Below are positions 1-8,449 of a stretch of DNA of 64,000 nt, piece after piece. The notes beneath the pieces were generated by a model. The model saw only the letters and a list, made by a program, of their open reading frames with translations, searched no databases and had not been told where the DNA came from. The DNA lies in the NCBI RefSeq assembly GCF_003994415.1, contig NZ_CP034689.1:5890001-5954000 (forward strand), in the 5' to 3' direction. A program made the translations under genes and the position numbers. Position 1 is the first letter of the stretch. Each line of letters begins with the position of its first letter. Origin of the DNA: Achromobacter spanius (lineage in GTDB: Bacteria > Pseudomonadota > Gammaproteobacteria > Burkholderiales > Burkholderiaceae_B).

Positions 1-37
1 CACCGTTCCCGCGGCGCGAACCGGCGCCGCAACCCGC

Positions 38-66
38 AAAGGCCGCTGTCAGTTCAGCGGCCTTTT
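38..66 (+). terminator. Rho-independent terminator of an upstream gene
   Basis: A GGCCGCT stem at 41-47 pairs with AGCGGCC at 56-62 and is followed by TTTT. It sits at the left edge of the window and most likely ends a gene that lies outside it. Confidence 0.75.
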
Positions 67-316
67 GCGTGGGTGATCACAGAGAAGCGGACCGCGCATG
101 GCATCCCGCGCCCGATGCGGTTTGCGCTTGCCGCCCGACACGCACTGCAAAGTGGCGAGCATTGTTGCGTAGTCTGCCATGCGGCTAGCAACCTGTTACA
201 CCATACCCTCTCGTCTCGCGGCGATTACGCGAGTAATAATCGTTGCTGCTGGCGTTGTAGGTTGTCGTGTTGTTGTTCTGGCGTTGCACATCGCCCCATT
301 GGGGCAAGGAGGCATC
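67..316. other. Non-coding stretch upstream of the first gene
   Basis: I see no convincing gene here. Open frames in this interval are upstream extensions of the gene that starts at 317 or antisense frames typical of GC-rich DNA. The only clear signal is the AAGGAGG ribosome-binding site at its right end (306-312). It presumably holds the promoter for the next two genes. Confidence 0.5.
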
Positions 317-634
317 ATGAACACCGCGGTCATCATCAATCTTCTCATCCAGCTCGTTGCTGGCGCAGCGGGCGGTAATGGACTGGGAAAAATGCTCCAG
401 CAGTTCAATTTGGGTCCCCTGGGCAACACCATCGCGGGCGCCATCGGCGGCTTGGCCGGCGGTTCGTGGCTGGCGCCCATGATCACCGCCGGGGCGGGCG
501 CCGCCACGGCGGCCAACACGGGGATGGATCTTTCAGCGATAGCGGGCAGTGTGGTGGGCGGCGGTGTGGGTGGTGCCGTGCTGACCTTGATTGCCGGCAT
601 CGTACGCAAGATGTTCGTGGGCCGCGCGCCCTGA
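317..634 (+). CDS. Small glycine/alanine-rich hydrophobic protein, unknown function
   Basis: This 105-residue protein is preceded by an excellent ribosome-binding site (AAGGAGG at 306-312, four bases before the ATG), which fixes the start. It consists of glycine- and alanine-rich hydrophobic stretches (around residues 4-20, 33-65 and 75-98), which look like two or three short membrane segments with a basic C-terminus. I do not recognise a named family, although short glycine-rich proteins of this look occur in Bordetella-type genomes. It lies 43 bp upstream of the Kbp-like gene and may share its promoter. Membrane location is inferred from composition only. Confidence 0.7.
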   Translation: MNTAVIINLLIQLVAGAAGGNGLGKMLQQFNLGPLGNTIAGAIGGLAGGSWLAPMITAGAGAATAANTGMDLSAIAGSVVGGGVGGAVLTLIAGIVRKMFVGRAP

Positions 635-677
635 TGGCAATTCGTTTTTTCACCGCAACATAGATAAAGGAAACACG

Positions 678-1124
678 ATGGGTCTGCTCAATTTCATCAA
701 GGACGTAGGCGAAAAGCTCTTCGGCGCCAGCGAGGCCAAAGCCGCGACAGCGGACGAGTTGAAGAAAGAGCTGGATAAGCACGGCCTGAACGCGGATGGC
801 CTGCAAATCTCGGTGGATGGCGACAAGGTCACGGTGGCTGGCGAGGCGCTCAGCACGGAAGACGCCGAGAAGATTTCGCTGGCGCTAGGCAACACCGTGG
901 GCGTGGCGGCGGTGGACAACCAGTTGAAGGTGAAGCAGGCCACGCCTGAAGCCAAGATGTACACGGTGCAAAAGGGCGACAACCTGTGGAAGATTGCCGA
1001 AGCGCAGTACGGCAAGGGCCAGGGCGCGAAGAACACGGTGATTTTCGAAGCCAACAAGCCGATGCTGACGAGCCCGGACAAGATCTACCCGGGCCAGGTG
1101 CTGCGCATTCCGCCGCTGCCGTAA
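678..1124 (+). CDS. kbp: BON/LysM potassium-binding-type protein (Kbp/YgaU family)
   Basis: The protein is 148 residues, almost exactly the length of E. coli Kbp (YgaU, 149 residues). The N-terminal two thirds form a BON domain (about residues 23-90). The C-terminal 50 residues form a LysM domain, visible in the pattern YTVQKGDNLWKIAEAQYG and the closing KIYPGQVLRIP. The family binds potassium in the cytoplasm and is linked to osmotic stress; that role is taken from the E. coli member. There is no signal peptide. The start ATG follows AAAGGAAA. A strong terminator at 1213-1242 ends the unit. Confidence 0.9.
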   Translation: MGLLNFIKDVGEKLFGASEAKAATADELKKELDKHGLNADGLQISVDGDKVTVAGEALSTEDAEKISLALGNTVGVAAVDNQLKVKQATPEAKMYTVQKGDNLWKIAEAQYGKGQGAKNTVIFEANKPMLTSPDKIYPGQVLRIPPLP

Positions 1125-1212
1125 GCGGTCACTGAACTCGACAAGCCGGAGAACACCCATGCGTTTTCCGGATTGTGTCGCGGCACGGCTCCCCCTGCCT
1201 GCCGCGATTGCT

Positions 1213-1242
1213 TGGCCAGACGCAATGTCTGGCCATTTTTTT
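1213..1242 (+). terminator. Strong Rho-independent terminator after kbp
   Basis: TGGCCAGAC (1213-1221) pairs perfectly with GTCTGGCCA (1227-1235) around a 5-base loop, followed by seven T residues. It ends the plus-strand unit before the convergent ffh gene. Confidence 0.9.
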
Positions 1243-1296
1243 AACTAGCCCCCTCGGGGGGCAGGAAGCGCACGCAGTGCGCGCACCGTGGGGGCC

Positions 1297-2703
1297 TTAC
1301 TTCATTCCAAAACGGCCCAAACCCTTCATGCCGCCCATGGCGCGCATCATCTTTGCCATGCCGCCCTTCTTCATCTGCTTCATCATCCCCTGCATCTGCT
1401 CGAACTGAGCCAGCAGGCGGTTGACCTCTTGGACCGGCACGCCGGAACCCGTGGCGATACGGCGCTTGCGAGACGCCTTGATCAATTCAGGCTTGGCGCG
1501 TTCGGCGGCCGTCATGGAATTCAGGATGCCTTCCGTGCGGCGCAATTGCTTTTCGGCCTGGCCGCCTTGCAACTGACCCGCGGCCTGCTGGAACTGGGCC
1601 GGCAGCTTTTCAAGCAGCGAACCCATGTCGCCCAGCTTTTTCACCTGGCCCAGCTGTTCGCGGAAATCGTTCAGGTCGAACTTGTTGCCCGACTTGATCT
1701 TGGCCGCCAGCTTTTGCGCATCGGCGATGTCGATGTTCTTCTGCGCCTGCTCGACCAGCGACACGATGTCGCCCATGCCCAGCACCCGTTGCGCCATGCG
1801 GTCGGGGTAGAAAGGTTCCAGGCCGTCCAGTTTTTCGGACACGCCGACAAATTTCAGCGGTTTGCCAGTCACGTGGCGCACCGACAGGGCCGCGCCGCCA
1901 CGGGCGTCGCCGTCCAGCTTGGTCAGCACCACCCCGGTCAGGGGCAGCGCGTCCGCGAAGGCGCGCGCAGTGTTGACCGCGTCCTGGCCCTGCATGGCGT
2001 CCACCACGAACAACGTTTCCACCGGCTTGACCAGATCATGCAGCGCGCGGATTTCGCGCATCATGGCTTCGTCGATGCCCAGGCGGCCGGCCGTGTCCAG
2101 GATCAGCACGTCGTAATGGTGACGGCGAGCATGGTCCACCGCGCCGCGCGCGATGTCTTCGGGTTTCTGGCTGGGGTCGGACGGCAGGAAGTCCACCCCC
2201 ACCTGCGCGGCCACGCTTTTCAGCTGGTCGATAGCGGCGGGGCGATACACGTCGGCGGACACCACCAGCACTTTCTTCTTGCCGGTCTTGCGGCCGTGCT
2301 GCGTGTGCTGCCCTTCGGACAGCCAGCGCGCCAGCTTGCCGGTGGTGGTGGTTTTACCGGCGCCTTGCAGGCCGGCCATCAGGATGACGGCGGGCGGCTG
2401 CACGGCCAGCGACAGTTCGTTGGAATCGGCGCCCAGGTCGCCGCCCATCAGGGCGGTCAGTTCCTTGTGGACCACGCCCACCAGGGCCTGGCCCGGGCTG
2501 AGGCTGGCCGCCACTTCTTCACCCAGCGCTTTTTCCTTCACGCGGGCGACAAATTCACGCACGACGGGCAGCGCCACGTCGGCTTCCAGCAGCGCCATGC
2601 GCACTTCGCGCAGCATCTCCTGGGTGTTGGCCTCGGTCAGGCGGGCTTCACCGCGCAGCGTCTTGACGACACGCGAAAGGCGTTGAGTTAGGTTATCGAG
2701 CAT
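1297..2703 (-). CDS. ffh: Signal recognition particle protein Ffh
   Basis: Ffh is the SRP54 GTPase that binds 4.5S RNA and delivers nascent membrane proteins to FtsY and the Sec translocon. The 468-residue length is normal. The order of domains is a helical N domain (about 1-90) and a G domain with P-loop GLQGAGKTTT at 111-120, DTAGRLG, and the base-specificity motif TKLDGD. A methionine-rich M domain follows, ending in repeated MKQM/KKGGM/MRAMGG motifs that bind signal peptides and RNA. The gene is divergent from the cytochrome assembly gene at 2810, with which it shares a 106-bp intergenic region. This neighbourhood (ffh beside ypjD) is common in beta- and gammaproteobacteria. Confidence 0.98.
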   Translation of the reverse strand: MLDNLTQRLSRVVKTLRGEARLTEANTQEMLREVRMALLEADVALPVVREFVARVKEKALGEEVAASLSPGQALVGVVHKELTALMGGDLGADSNELSLAVQPPAVILMAGLQGAGKTTTTGKLARWLSEGQHTQHGRKTGKKKVLVVSADVYRPAAIDQLKSVAAQVGVDFLPSDPSQKPEDIARGAVDHARRHHYDVLILDTAGRLGIDEAMMREIRALHDLVKPVETLFVVDAMQGQDAVNTARAFADALPLTGVVLTKLDGDARGGAALSVRHVTGKPLKFVGVSEKLDGLEPFYPDRMAQRVLGMGDIVSLVEQAQKNIDIADAQKLAAKIKSGNKFDLNDFREQLGQVKKLGDMGSLLEKLPAQFQQAAGQLQGGQAEKQLRRTEGILNSMTAAERAKPELIKASRKRRIATGSGVPVQEVNRLLAQFEQMQGMMKQMKKGGMAKMMRAMGGMKGLGRFGMK

Positions 2704-2809
2704 GAGAGGCGTTTCCGCTTAAACTAGTTGATTGAACGGTGGCCGCAGGCGCGGATTCTGCGCTTTCGGGTGGCACGCACCCCAAGGCCCCATCCAGACA
2801 ACGGTTTTT

Positions 2810-3652
2810 ATGTCACTAGGCATTGTATTTCACACAGCGGCTGCCTTGGCGTACGCAGTGCTAGGGGGGTCGCTCTGGGTCCGCCTGGCCGGCGCCGGGG
2901 AAGTGGAGCGGACGGGCAGAATTGGCCGTCTGTGCCTGCTGGGGGCCTTGGTCCTGCATGGAATCGGGCTGCAACAATCCATGCTGGGCGCCCAGCACCT
3001 GTTCATTGGGTGGGCACTGGCCCTGTCCGCGGCCATCTGGCTGGGCATGGTGGTGTTCTGGCTGGAAAGCCTGCTGGTGCGCATCGACGGCTTGCAATTG
3101 CTGCTGTTGCCCGCCGCCGCCATCGCCAGCGCCCTGGCCGCCGTGTTTCCCCAAGGGCAATTCGTGCCCCACGCCGATAGCGCCTGGCTGCGCGTGCACC
3201 TGCTGATCGCCCTGGCCGCCTATGGCCTGATCACCATCGCCGCCCTGCACGCCATGATGATGGCTTTGCTTGACCGCCATCTGCACCGCCCGCTTGACGC
3301 CCCCGCCGAACGCAGCATCATTGGCCGCGTGCTGGACTCCCAGCCGCCGCTGTTGGTGCAGGAACAACTGCTGTTCCGTATTATCTGGATCGGTTTCATC
3401 GTGCTGACCCTCGCGGTGGGCTCGGGGTCGGTGGCGTCAATGAAGCTGACGGGCATGATCCTGCCGTTTGACCACAAGACCGTCTTCACCCTGCTGTCCT
3501 GGCTGACGTTCGGCGTGCTGCTTGCCGGCCGCCATGTGTGGGGCTGGCGCGGGCGCGTTGCGCTGCGCTGGACCTTGACGGGGTTTGGTTTCCTGATTCT
3601 GGCGTATACCGGCAGCCGGTTCGTGCTGGAAATGATTCTGCATCGAGGCTGA
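2810..3652 (+). CDS. ypjD: YpjD/CcsA-like cytochrome c assembly membrane protein
   Basis: The protein has about eight hydrophobic segments in 280 residues and resembles the inner-membrane YpjD/CcsA family of cytochrome c assembly proteins. The C-terminal part shows the family pattern of a histidine between helices (FDHKTVFTLLSWLTFGVLL and GRHVWGWRG). I chose the ATG at 2810, which begins directly before the first hydrophobic helix; an in-frame start at 2732 would add 26 residues without membrane character. Its stop codon lies one base from the next gene's GTG, so the two are probably cotranscribed. The haem-handling role is inferred from the family, not demonstrated for YpjD itself. Confidence 0.88.
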   Translation: MSLGIVFHTAAALAYAVLGGSLWVRLAGAGEVERTGRIGRLCLLGALVLHGIGLQQSMLGAQHLFIGWALALSAAIWLGMVVFWLESLLVRIDGLQLLLLPAAAIASALAAVFPQGQFVPHADSAWLRVHLLIALAAYGLITIAALHAMMMALLDRHLHRPLDAPAERSIIGRVLDSQPPLLVQEQLLFRIIWIGFIVLTLAVGSGSVASMKLTGMILPFDHKTVFTLLSWLTFGVLLAGRHVWGWRGRVALRWTLTGFGFLILAYTGSRFVLEMILHRG

Positions 3653-3653
3653 C

Positions 3654-3914
3654 GTGGGCAAGTTGTTGTTCTGGATCGTTTTGATCATCGCGGTGCTGTT
3701 CGTGGCCCGCATCGCCGCCCGCATGGCGGCGGCGCGCCAGGAGGGCGACCCGCCCAAGGCCCGCAACCCGCCGGCCCCGGCCAAGCTCGCGCCCGAATCC
3801 ATGGTGCGATGCGCGCACTGCGGCATCCATCTGCCCCGGTCCGAAGCCGTGCTGCTGAACGGGCACACCTGGTGCGGCACCGAGCACGCAAAGCTGGGCC
3901 CCGCCAAAAAGTAA
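3654..3914 (+). CDS. PP0621-like small membrane-anchored protein with Cys pair
   Basis: The 86-residue protein begins with GTG one base after the ypjD stop. It has one N-terminal membrane segment (residues 3-20), a basic/proline-rich linker and a C-terminal mini-domain. That domain carries CAHCGIHLPRSEA followed by a downstream HTWCGTEH, which looks like a small zinc-binding module. The same gene is commonly found between ypjD and ampD or pilRS in related proteobacteria under names such as PP0621 family. No function is established; zinc binding is inferred from the spaced Cys/His residues. Confidence 0.8.
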   Translation: MGKLLFWIVLIIAVLFVARIAARMAAARQEGDPPKARNPPAPAKLAPESMVRCAHCGIHLPRSEAVLLNGHTWCGTEHAKLGPAKK

Positions 3915-4033
3915 GCGGCGGGCAGGCGGCAGCTTCGGCGCCACCGGCAGCGTTTTACGCGCTCGCCCTTGCAGAATCACGGATTTGGGACGCGGCGGCG
4001 ACCACGGCATAATGCCCGTTGGATTCACCACGC

Positions 4034-4624
4034 ATGTTCTCTCTTATGGCTCTGCTTCTGGATCGACATGGCTGGCTGGCGCCGGCCCCGGGTGTAACCC
4101 TCCTGCCCTCGCCCAACCGCGACGCGCGCCCTAGCGACGCGCAAGTGTCGTTGCTGGTGCTGCACAACATCAGCCTGCCGCCGGGCAAGTTCGGCGGCCC
4201 CGAAGTCGCCGGGCTGTTCCTGAACACGCTTGACTACGCTTCGCACCCCTGGCTGGAACGCCTGCGCGGCTTGCGCGTGTCGGCCCACTTTTTTATTCGC
4301 CGCGATGGGCGCATCATTCAGTTCGTGTCCACCGACCAACGCGCCTGGCACGCCGGCGTGTCGCGCTTTGGCAAGCGCGAACGCTGCAACGACTTTTCGA
4401 TTGGCATCGAACTGGAAGGCACGGACACCCTGCCCTACACCGATGAACAATACCTGGCGCTGCGCAAGCTGACGCGGGTGCTGCGCGTGCGCTACCCCTT
4501 GGCCGCGGCCCGAGGACACGAACACATTGCCCCGGGGCGCAAGACCGACCCCGGGCCGGCTTTCAACTGGACGCGTTTTTCGCGCGACAGCGGCTTTGCG
4601 CGGCGGCAGTTGCCGCCCGTCTGA
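4034..4624 (+). CDS. ampD: 1,6-anhydro-N-acetylmuramyl-L-alanine amidase AmpD
   Basis: AmpD is a cytoplasmic zinc amidase of peptidoglycan recycling that removes the peptide from anhydro-muropeptides; its loss derepresses AmpC in species with AmpR. The protein has 196 residues, close to the usual 185-190. Expected zinc ligands are visible: His44 in LVLHNISLPPG and, near the C-terminus, the His and Asp of GHEHIAPGRKTDPGPAFNW. The catalytic Glu lies in SIGIELEGTD. There is no signal peptide, as for AmpD rather than periplasmic AmiD. No clear ribosome-binding site decides between the ATGs at 4034 and 4046; a TTG at 4019 is less likely. Confidence 0.93.
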   Translation: MFSLMALLLDRHGWLAPAPGVTLLPSPNRDARPSDAQVSLLVLHNISLPPGKFGGPEVAGLFLNTLDYASHPWLERLRGLRVSAHFFIRRDGRIIQFVSTDQRAWHAGVSRFGKRERCNDFSIGIELEGTDTLPYTDEQYLALRKLTRVLRVRYPLAAARGHEHIAPGRKTDPGPAFNWTRFSRDSGFARRQLPPV

Positions 4625-4643
4625 CCCTACTCAAGGACTGGTT

Positions 4644-5264
4644 ATGTTGAAGATCTGGGGACGCCTGACGTCCGTCAACGTGCAGAAAGTGATGCTGGCC
4701 GTGCGCGAACTGGCGCTGCCGCACACCTTCGTACAGGCCGGCGGACCCTTCGGCGTGAACGACACGCCGGAATTCGCCAAGCTCAACCCGAACCGCACCG
4801 TGCCGGTCATCGACGATGGCGGCTTCGTGCTGTGGGAATCGAACGCCATCGTGCGCTACCTGGCCTCGCGCTACGGCGTGGGCACGCTGTGGCCCGAAGA
4901 CGCCTGCCTGCGCGCGGATGCCGACCGTTGGATGGACTGGCAGGCCACCGAATGGCAAGGCGCCATGGGCCCCGCCTTTCTGGGGCTGATCCGCACGCCC
5001 GAAGACAAGCGCGACCACGCCGCCATTGAAAACTCGGTCAAGCGTTCCAACGCACGAGCCCTGATCCTGGATCAGGCCCTGCAAGGCCGCGAGTTCATCG
5101 TTGGCCGCCACCTGACCATGGGCGACGTCGCGCTGGTTTGCGCGGCCCACCGCTGGCTGGCCATGCCCATTGAACGCCCCGACACCCCGGCGCTGTCCGC
5201 CTGGTACCGTCGCGTGATGATGCGCCCCGCCCCCCAAGGCGTGCTGACGCTTCCGCTGGAATAG
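4644..5264 (+). CDS. Glutathione S-transferase family protein
   Basis: The 206-residue protein has the two-domain layout of cytosolic glutathione transferases. The N-terminal thioredoxin-like domain carries the cis-proline motif NPNRTVPVIDDGG and the glutathione gamma-glutamyl contact WESNAIVRYLA. The helical C-terminal domain carries the N-capping motif region FIVGRHLTMGDVALV. The first residues (KIWGRLTSVNVQKVMLA) match the zeta/theta-like bacterial group with Ser in the active region. It starts 19 bp after ampD and may be cotranscribed. The substrate cannot be told from sequence. Confidence 0.9.
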   Translation: MLKIWGRLTSVNVQKVMLAVRELALPHTFVQAGGPFGVNDTPEFAKLNPNRTVPVIDDGGFVLWESNAIVRYLASRYGVGTLWPEDACLRADADRWMDWQATEWQGAMGPAFLGLIRTPEDKRDHAAIENSVKRSNARALILDQALQGREFIVGRHLTMGDVALVCAAHRWLAMPIERPDTPALSAWYRRVMMRPAPQGVLTLPLE

Positions 5265-5290
5265 CGCGTATTGCGTTGTTATTCCCGACT

Positions 5291-5500
5291 CGTAGGATGG
5301 GTGGAGCGCGATAAACAGGTGCGTAGAACACCACTGCGGATCGCGCGAAACCCATCAAACAACAAAGGCGATGTGGCTGCTTCCCCTTAGGATCAGACGA
5401 TGTGGCTGGTTCGGCTTCGGATCAGGCGTTGTTTGATGGGTTTCGCGCGATCCGCGGTTGCGTTTTTGCGTGCGACCTCGCGCGCTACACCCATCCTACG
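5291..5500. repeat. Long interrupted inverted repeat of the CGTAGGATGGGT type
   Basis: The outer arms are about 20 bp at 5291-5310 and 5481-5500, with one mismatch. The inner arms are about 22 bp at 5341-5363 and 5429-5450 (core GATGGGTTTCGCGCGA). Between them lies a direct repeat of about 27 bp (near 5370-5395 and 5399-5425, starting GATGTGGCT). The whole could fold into a large cruciform or a long RNA hairpin between two convergent genes. Similar GTAGGATGGGT/CCCATC elements are scattered through many proteobacterial genomes as intergenic repeats, from general knowledge. Confidence 0.75.
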
Positions 5501-5501
5501 T

Positions 5502-6320
5502 TCAGCCGCGGTCCACCTTCCAGCCCATTTCCGCCGAGATGCCCGCCGCCGCGTCCTGCACCACGGGGATCATGTCGCGCATGCGCTCCAGGGACATGTA
5601 CGGCACCGTGCTGGACACGCTGATCGCCGCCACGATGCCGCTTGAGGCATCGCGCACGGGCGCCGCCACGCAGCGGATCGACGGCTCGTTGTCTTCCAGG
5701 TCAAACGCATAGCCTTGCGCCGCGTATTCGCGCATGCGGTCGCGGAACGCTTCCCAGGTCTGCTGGCCGCCCGGCGCGCGCGACGATACCGGCGCGCCAA
5801 TGCGATGCAACGCCTTCCATTGCGGTTCTTCGGTGTCCAGCAGCAGCGCCTTGCCCACGCCCGTGGCGGCTAGCGGCATGCGATGCCCCACGCGCGACCG
5901 CATCTCCAGCCCTTTCTTGCCCGAGATCTTTTCCAGGTACAGCACGTCGTCGTTGTCACGCACGGCCAGATGGATGGTGTCGCCGGTCTGTGCCGCCAAT
6001 GCGTCCAGGTAAGGGCGCGCCAGAGTCGCCATGGGAAACGCTTCGCGCGCCTGGAAACCCAGCTCGATCAGCTTCGGCCCCAGCACATACCCCACGCCTG
6101 GCAAGGCCCGCAGATAGCGTTCCTGCACCAGGCAACTGGCCAGCCGGTGCGTGGTGCTGCGCGCCACGCCGATACGGGCGCAGATGTCTTTCAGGTCACG
6201 CGCACCGGCCGCCACCGCCTGCACCACGGCCAGGCCTCGCATCAGCGTCTGAGTACCAGCAGGGGCGACGGCGTCGGGGTCCAAGGTGGGAAAGGGCATT
6301 GCAGGCGGGGTGGCGGTCAT
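5502..6320 (-). CDS. IclR-family regulator, probable regulator of the galactonate operon
   Basis: The 272-residue protein has an N-terminal winged helix (about residues 20-80, with the recognition-helix pattern ICARIGVARSTTHRLASCL). The C-terminal IclR effector-binding domain contains GHRMPLAATGVGKALL and the region after EDNEPSIRCVAAPVRD. I chose the ATG at 6320; a longer frame to 6422 adds proline-rich sequence with no ribosome-binding site. It is transcribed away from the dgo operon across a 364-bp gap, the usual arrangement for an IclR- or GntR-type regulator and its target. Effector is inferred to be galactonate or a derivative. Confidence 0.9.
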   Translation of the reverse strand: MTATPPAMPFPTLDPDAVAPAGTQTLMRGLAVVQAVAAGARDLKDICARIGVARSTTHRLASCLVQERYLRALPGVGYVLGPKLIELGFQAREAFPMATLARPYLDALAAQTGDTIHLAVRDNDDVLYLEKISGKKGLEMRSRVGHRMPLAATGVGKALLLDTEEPQWKALHRIGAPVSSRAPGGQQTWEAFRDRMREYAAQGYAFDLEDNEPSIRCVAAPVRDASSGIVAAISVSSTVPYMSLERMRDMIPVVQDAAAGISAEMGWKVDRG

Positions 6321-6684
6321 GAAACGTGAATACACAGCGAGAACGGGAGCAAGCATAGCCGGGATGGCGCAGGGCGGCGATGCGGATGCGGCGGGGTGGC
6401 CGGGTGGCGGCCCCCATGGCACGGAGGCAAAGGCGACGGCGGCTTGGTTACCACTGCACTTATTCCCTGTATATGGGATTTAATTCTACATTTTGAGATT
6501 TTTCAAGCACTGATCTAGAATTTTTTCCCAGCGCGCGCCGGGCGGAATAAAGGCCCGGCGCGCAACAAGACAACAAGGCCGCCGCGCCCCGTATTGCCCC
6601 TCTTGCCCGCGCCGCTACCGGCGCCGCCGGGCACGCTGCATGGGCAAGCAATCGGGCAAGGCGGCCAACGATGAGACACATCTG
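6321..6684. promoter_or_regulatory. Divergent control region of the IclR gene and the dgo operon
   Basis: This gap has no gene. An AT-rich island (about 6460-6530) stands out in GC-rich surroundings. It contains TCCC-N7-GGGA centred at 6471 and a wider inverted pair ATTCTA (6483-6488) / TAGAAT (6516-6521). Both are plausible IclR operator or promoter elements. The assignment is inference from position and symmetry only. Confidence 0.45.
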
Positions 6685-7785
6685 ATGACACCCGCCACAC
6701 CCGCCCGCGCGGCGCTTATCGCGCTGGATTGGGGCACCTCTTCACTACGCGCTTACCGGCTGGACGACACGGGTGGCACGCTGGACACCCGGCATCTGCC
6801 CTGGGGCATCATGCGCCTGCCGCAACCCTTGCAGGATGGCGCGGCCAGCACCGCCCTGTCCGGCTTCGATCTGGCGTTTGAACAGGCTTGCGGCGACTGG
6901 CTGCGCGCAGAGCCGACGCTGCCTGTCATTGCCTGCGGCATGGTCGGCAGCGCCCAGGGCTGGCAGGAAGCGGCTTACCTGGACGTGCCCGTTGACCTGA
7001 AACGCATCGGCACCCTGCTGACGATGGTGGAACGCAAGAGCGCCGGCCCCAACGCCACCCCGCTGCACATCGTGCCCGGCCTGATCCAGCGCCACGGCTT
7101 GCCCAACGTGATGCGCGGCGAAGAAACCCAGGTGTTCGGTGTGATGTTCGATCAGGTGGGCGGCTGGGGTGCGAATTCGTCCGTCCACCCCGCCGACAGC
7201 GTGCTGATCGGCCTGCCCGGCACACATTCCAAGTGGGTCAACGCCCGCCGCGGCCGCGTCACGCATTTCAACACCTTCATGACGGGCGAGGTCTACGCCG
7301 CGCTGCGCGGCCACACCATCCTGGGCCGCACGATGAGCGATGCGCCCGCCGCCGAACAGGACGCCGACATCGCCGCCGACAGCAGCGCCTTCATGCGCGG
7401 CGTGAAGGTAGCCGGCGCCCCAGCCGGACGGGCCGGCGTGCTGTCCACCATCTTCAGCACGCGCGCGCTGGGCCTGACCGGCGAACTGGCGTCTTCCTTG
7501 CAAGCCGACTATCTCTCGGGCCTCTTGATTGGCCATGAAATTTTCGCGCTGGCCCAGATGCTGCGCGAGCAAGGCGAGCTGCCCCGCATCGTGCTGTGCG
7601 GCGACCCCGCGCTGTGCCAGCGGTACATCCTGGCCATGCAGCACTACGGCCTGGGCACGCCCGAACAGGCGCAAAACGCCACGGAACGCGGCTTGTGGCA
7701 CCTGGCCCTCTGCGCCGGGCTGGTCAAGGCCGGGCAGATCAACACCGAGCGGGCCAAGCCTTCCCCCCATTCGGCATCCCTCTAG
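6685..7785 (+). CDS. dgoK: 2-dehydro-3-deoxygalactonokinase
   Basis: DgoK phosphorylates 2-dehydro-3-deoxy-D-galactonate with ATP at C6 in the De Ley-Doudoroff galactonate route. The 366-residue protein opens with the sugar-kinase nucleotide-binding pattern ALIALDWGTSSLRAYRL. It has the DgoK signature LIGLPGTHSKWVNARRGRVTHFNTFMTGE (written here as family recognition), and a C-terminal LCGDPALCQRYILAM. I start it at the ATG at 6685; an upstream ATG at 6640 adds 15 polar residues. It is first of four genes with dgoA, dgoD and a transporter, which makes the pathway assignment firm. Confidence 0.94.
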   Translation: MTPATPARAALIALDWGTSSLRAYRLDDTGGTLDTRHLPWGIMRLPQPLQDGAASTALSGFDLAFEQACGDWLRAEPTLPVIACGMVGSAQGWQEAAYLDVPVDLKRIGTLLTMVERKSAGPNATPLHIVPGLIQRHGLPNVMRGEETQVFGVMFDQVGGWGANSSVHPADSVLIGLPGTHSKWVNARRGRVTHFNTFMTGEVYAALRGHTILGRTMSDAPAAEQDADIAADSSAFMRGVKVAGAPAGRAGVLSTIFSTRALGLTGELASSLQADYLSGLLIGHEIFALAQMLREQGELPRIVLCGDPALCQRYILAMQHYGLGTPEQAQNATERGLWHLALCAGLVKAGQINTERAKPSPHSASL

Positions 7786-7795
7786 GAACCAGCAC

Positions 7796-8449
7796 ATGAA
7801 CCACACCGGACTGCAAACCGCCATGGCCCAATGCGGCCTGATCGCCATCCTGCGCGGCATCCAGCCGCACGAAGCGGAAGACATCGGCAATGCACTGTAC
7901 GACGCGGGCTTTCGCCTGATCGAAGTGCCGCTGAATTCGCCGGACCCGCTGGCCAGCATCCGCGCCATGCGCGCCGCACTGCCCACCGACTGCCTGATCG
8001 GCGCGGGCACCGTGCTCAAGCCCGATGACTGCGCGCGCGTGCAGGACGCGGGCGGTGAACTGATCGTCATGCCGCACAGCGACGCCGCCGTCATCCGCGC
8101 GGCCAAGAAACTGGGCATGGCGTCCTGCCCCGGCGTTGCCACGCCCACCGAGGCGTTTGCCGCGCTGGCGGCCGCCGCCGACGTGCTGAAGATGTTTCCC
8201 GCCGAACAGCTGGGCCCCGCCGTGCTGAAGGCCTGGCGCGCCGTGATGCGCCCGCCGATTGCGCTGGTGCCGGTGGGCGGCATCACGCCCGACAACCTTT
8301 CCGTTTTTGCTCAGGCCGGCGCCAGCGGCTTCGGCCTGGGCTCCGCCTTGTACAAACCCGGCCTGACGGCCACCGACGTCGGCCAGAACGCGCGCGCATT
8401 CGTCGCCGCCTGGCAACGCGCCTATTCCGCCCAGGAGACCCAAGCATGA
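7796..8449 (+). CDS. dgoA: 2-dehydro-3-deoxy-6-phosphogalactonate aldolase
   Basis: This class I aldolase of the KDPG/KDPGal family cleaves 2-dehydro-3-deoxy-6-phosphogalactonate to pyruvate and glyceraldehyde 3-phosphate. In 217 residues it shows the family motifs AILRGIQP, the catalytic Glu in FRLIEVPLNSPDP, GAGTVLKPDD, and the Schiff-base lysine in DVLKMFPAEQLGP. The phosphate-binding VPVGGITPDN follows. It lies 10 bp after dgoK, and its TGA overlaps the ATG of dgoD (ATGA at 8446-8449), so the two are translationally coupled. In E. coli DgoA is a single-function protein of similar length. Confidence 0.96.
   Translation: MNHTGLQTAMAQCGLIAILRGIQPHEAEDIGNALYDAGFRLIEVPLNSPDPLASIRAMRAALPTDCLIGAGTVLKPDDCARVQDAGGELIVMPHSDAAVIRAAKKLGMASCPGVATPTEAFAALAAAADVLKMFPAEQLGPAVLKAWRAVMRPPIALVPVGGITPDNLSVFAQAGASGFGLGSALYKPGLTATDVGQNARAFVAAWQRAYSAQETQA

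Noticed and set aside
1288..2691. Long open frame on the plus strand opposite ffh (467 codons)
   Set aside because: It is the antisense shadow of a certain gene, rich in His, Gln and Arg as expected from GC-rich antisense, with no family motifs.
5291..5500. CRISPR array
   Set aside because: The repeats are inverted and nested, with a single internal duplication and no regular spacers.
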